From the NCBI GenBank assembly GCA_903825615.1, contig CAIKBK010000021.1, positions 1-5,266 of the forward strand: DNA of 5,266 nucleotides. Direction: 5' to 3'. Positions within the stretch are counted from its first letter, which is position 1, and every line of letters starts with the position of its first letter. The notes below the pieces were generated by a model that did not search any database, was not told where the DNA came from, and saw only the letters and a program-made list of their open reading frames with translations. Below are positions 4,769 to 5,266 of the stretch, piece by piece. The stretch is from Candidatus Vogelbacteria bacterium (GTDB taxonomy: Bacteria > Patescibacteriota > Minisyncoccia > Phycocordibacterales > XYD1-FULL-46-19). The translations under genes and the position numbers were made by a program.

Positions 4769-5266
4769 ATGCCAAAAATTAACCCCGAAATTGAATCATT
4801 TGCTCGCATCAAAGTTGTTGGTGTCGGCGGTTCTGGTACGAATGCTGTTAATCATATGGTAGAGTCCAAGGTTCAAGGTGTGGAATTTATTGTGATGAAT
4901 ACTGATGCTCAACATCTTCATCATTCCCCCGCTAATAAAAAATTGCATATTGGCAAGAACTTAACTCGAGGCTTAGGGACCGGTATGGATCCAGACTTAG
5001 GCCGACGCGCCGCTGAAGAAAGCTTAGAGGATATCCAAGCTCTTATTAAGGGCGCTGATATGGTTTTTATTTCCTGCGGTATGGGCGGTGGCACCGGTAC
5101 CGGCGCCGCGCCAGTTGTCGCCAAGGTCGCCAAAGAATTAGGTGCTCTCACGATTGGCGTGGTCACTCGCCCTTTCTACTTTGAAGCCAAGCAACGCAAA
5201 ACAATTGCCGATAAAGGTGTCGAGGAATTAAAGAAAGAAGTGGATGCTATTATTTCTATCCCCAAC
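4769..5266 (+). CDS. ftsZ: Cell division protein FtsZ (N-terminal part, cut by window edge)
   Basis: The first 166 codons of the tubulin-like GTPase that forms the cytokinetic ring at midcell. The GTP-binding domain is clear: [17 protein letters not shown] (14-30), [11 protein letters not shown] (40-50), [21 protein letters not shown] (65-85), then [20 protein letters not shown] (96-115) with the tubulin signature GGGTGTG at 106-112. [15 protein letters not shown] (125-139) and the closing IISIPN (161-166) match the family in order. The usual [11 protein letters not shown] has Cys at residue 103 in place of Ala. The T7 catalytic loop, the C-terminal linker and the FtsA-binding tail lie beyond the right edge. 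ATG 4769 follows ftsA by 67 nt. It lacks a Shine-Dalgarno and gives a short, normal N-terminal extension ([12 protein letters not shown]). Confidence 0.97.
   Translation, partial: MPKINPEIESFARIKVVGVGGSGTNAVNHMVESKVQGVEFIVMNTDAQHLHHSPANKKLHIGKNLTRGLGTGMDPDLGRRAAEESLEDIQALIKGADMVFISCGMGGGTGTGAAPVVAKVAKELGALTIGVVTRPFYFEAKQRKTIADKGVEELKKEVDAIISIPN

Noticed and set aside
4921..5166. Reverse-strand open frame within ftsZ
   Set aside because: It is antisense to a strongly conserved GTPase domain and has a low-complexity Ser/Pro/Ala composition typical of shadow frames.

Overview
This window reads as an ordinary, tightly packed housekeeping segment from a streamlined bacterium. I place it, by inference, in the Candidate Phyla Radiation (Patescibacteria, most likely Parcubacteria). 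The reasons are the order pth / lepB-hisS-rpsU-ybeY-ftsA-ftsZ, short versions of most proteins, an S1-domain protein resembling CPR ribosomal protein S1, a divergent FtsA phosphate-2 motif, gaps of under 100 nt, overlapping genes and no Shine-Dalgarno sequence at any start. All seven stop codons seen are TAA. There is no in-frame TGA, so the window says nothing about UGA recoding.

Layout: positions 1-266 hold the 3' end of an S1-domain ribosomal protein gene. It converges on a reverse-strand pth (362-976), and the two share a 27-bp perfect inverted repeat (267-358) that looks like a bidirectional terminator. A 98-nt divergent promoter region (977-1074) separates pth from a forward run of genes: lepB (signal peptidase I), hisS (histidyl-tRNA synthetase), rpsU (bS21), ybeY (endoribonuclease), ftsA and the 5' part of ftsZ, which runs off the right edge.

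The genes cover translation (S1, Pth, HisRS, bS21, and YbeY for rRNA maturation), secretion (LepB) and division (FtsA tethering FtsZ to the membrane). No mobile element, CRISPR array, tRNA or rRNA gene is visible, and no stretch over 100 nt lacks a gene. I found no new multi-gene system.

The points most worth a second look are: a terminator-like perfect hairpin just after the rpsU stop but inside the start of ybeY; a 74-nt ybeY/ftsA overlap that a one-base change would remove; the large stem and 38-nt loop between rpsA and pth; a palindromic TTTGTACAAA between divergent genes; and substitutions at usually invariant positions in Pth, YbeY and FtsA.
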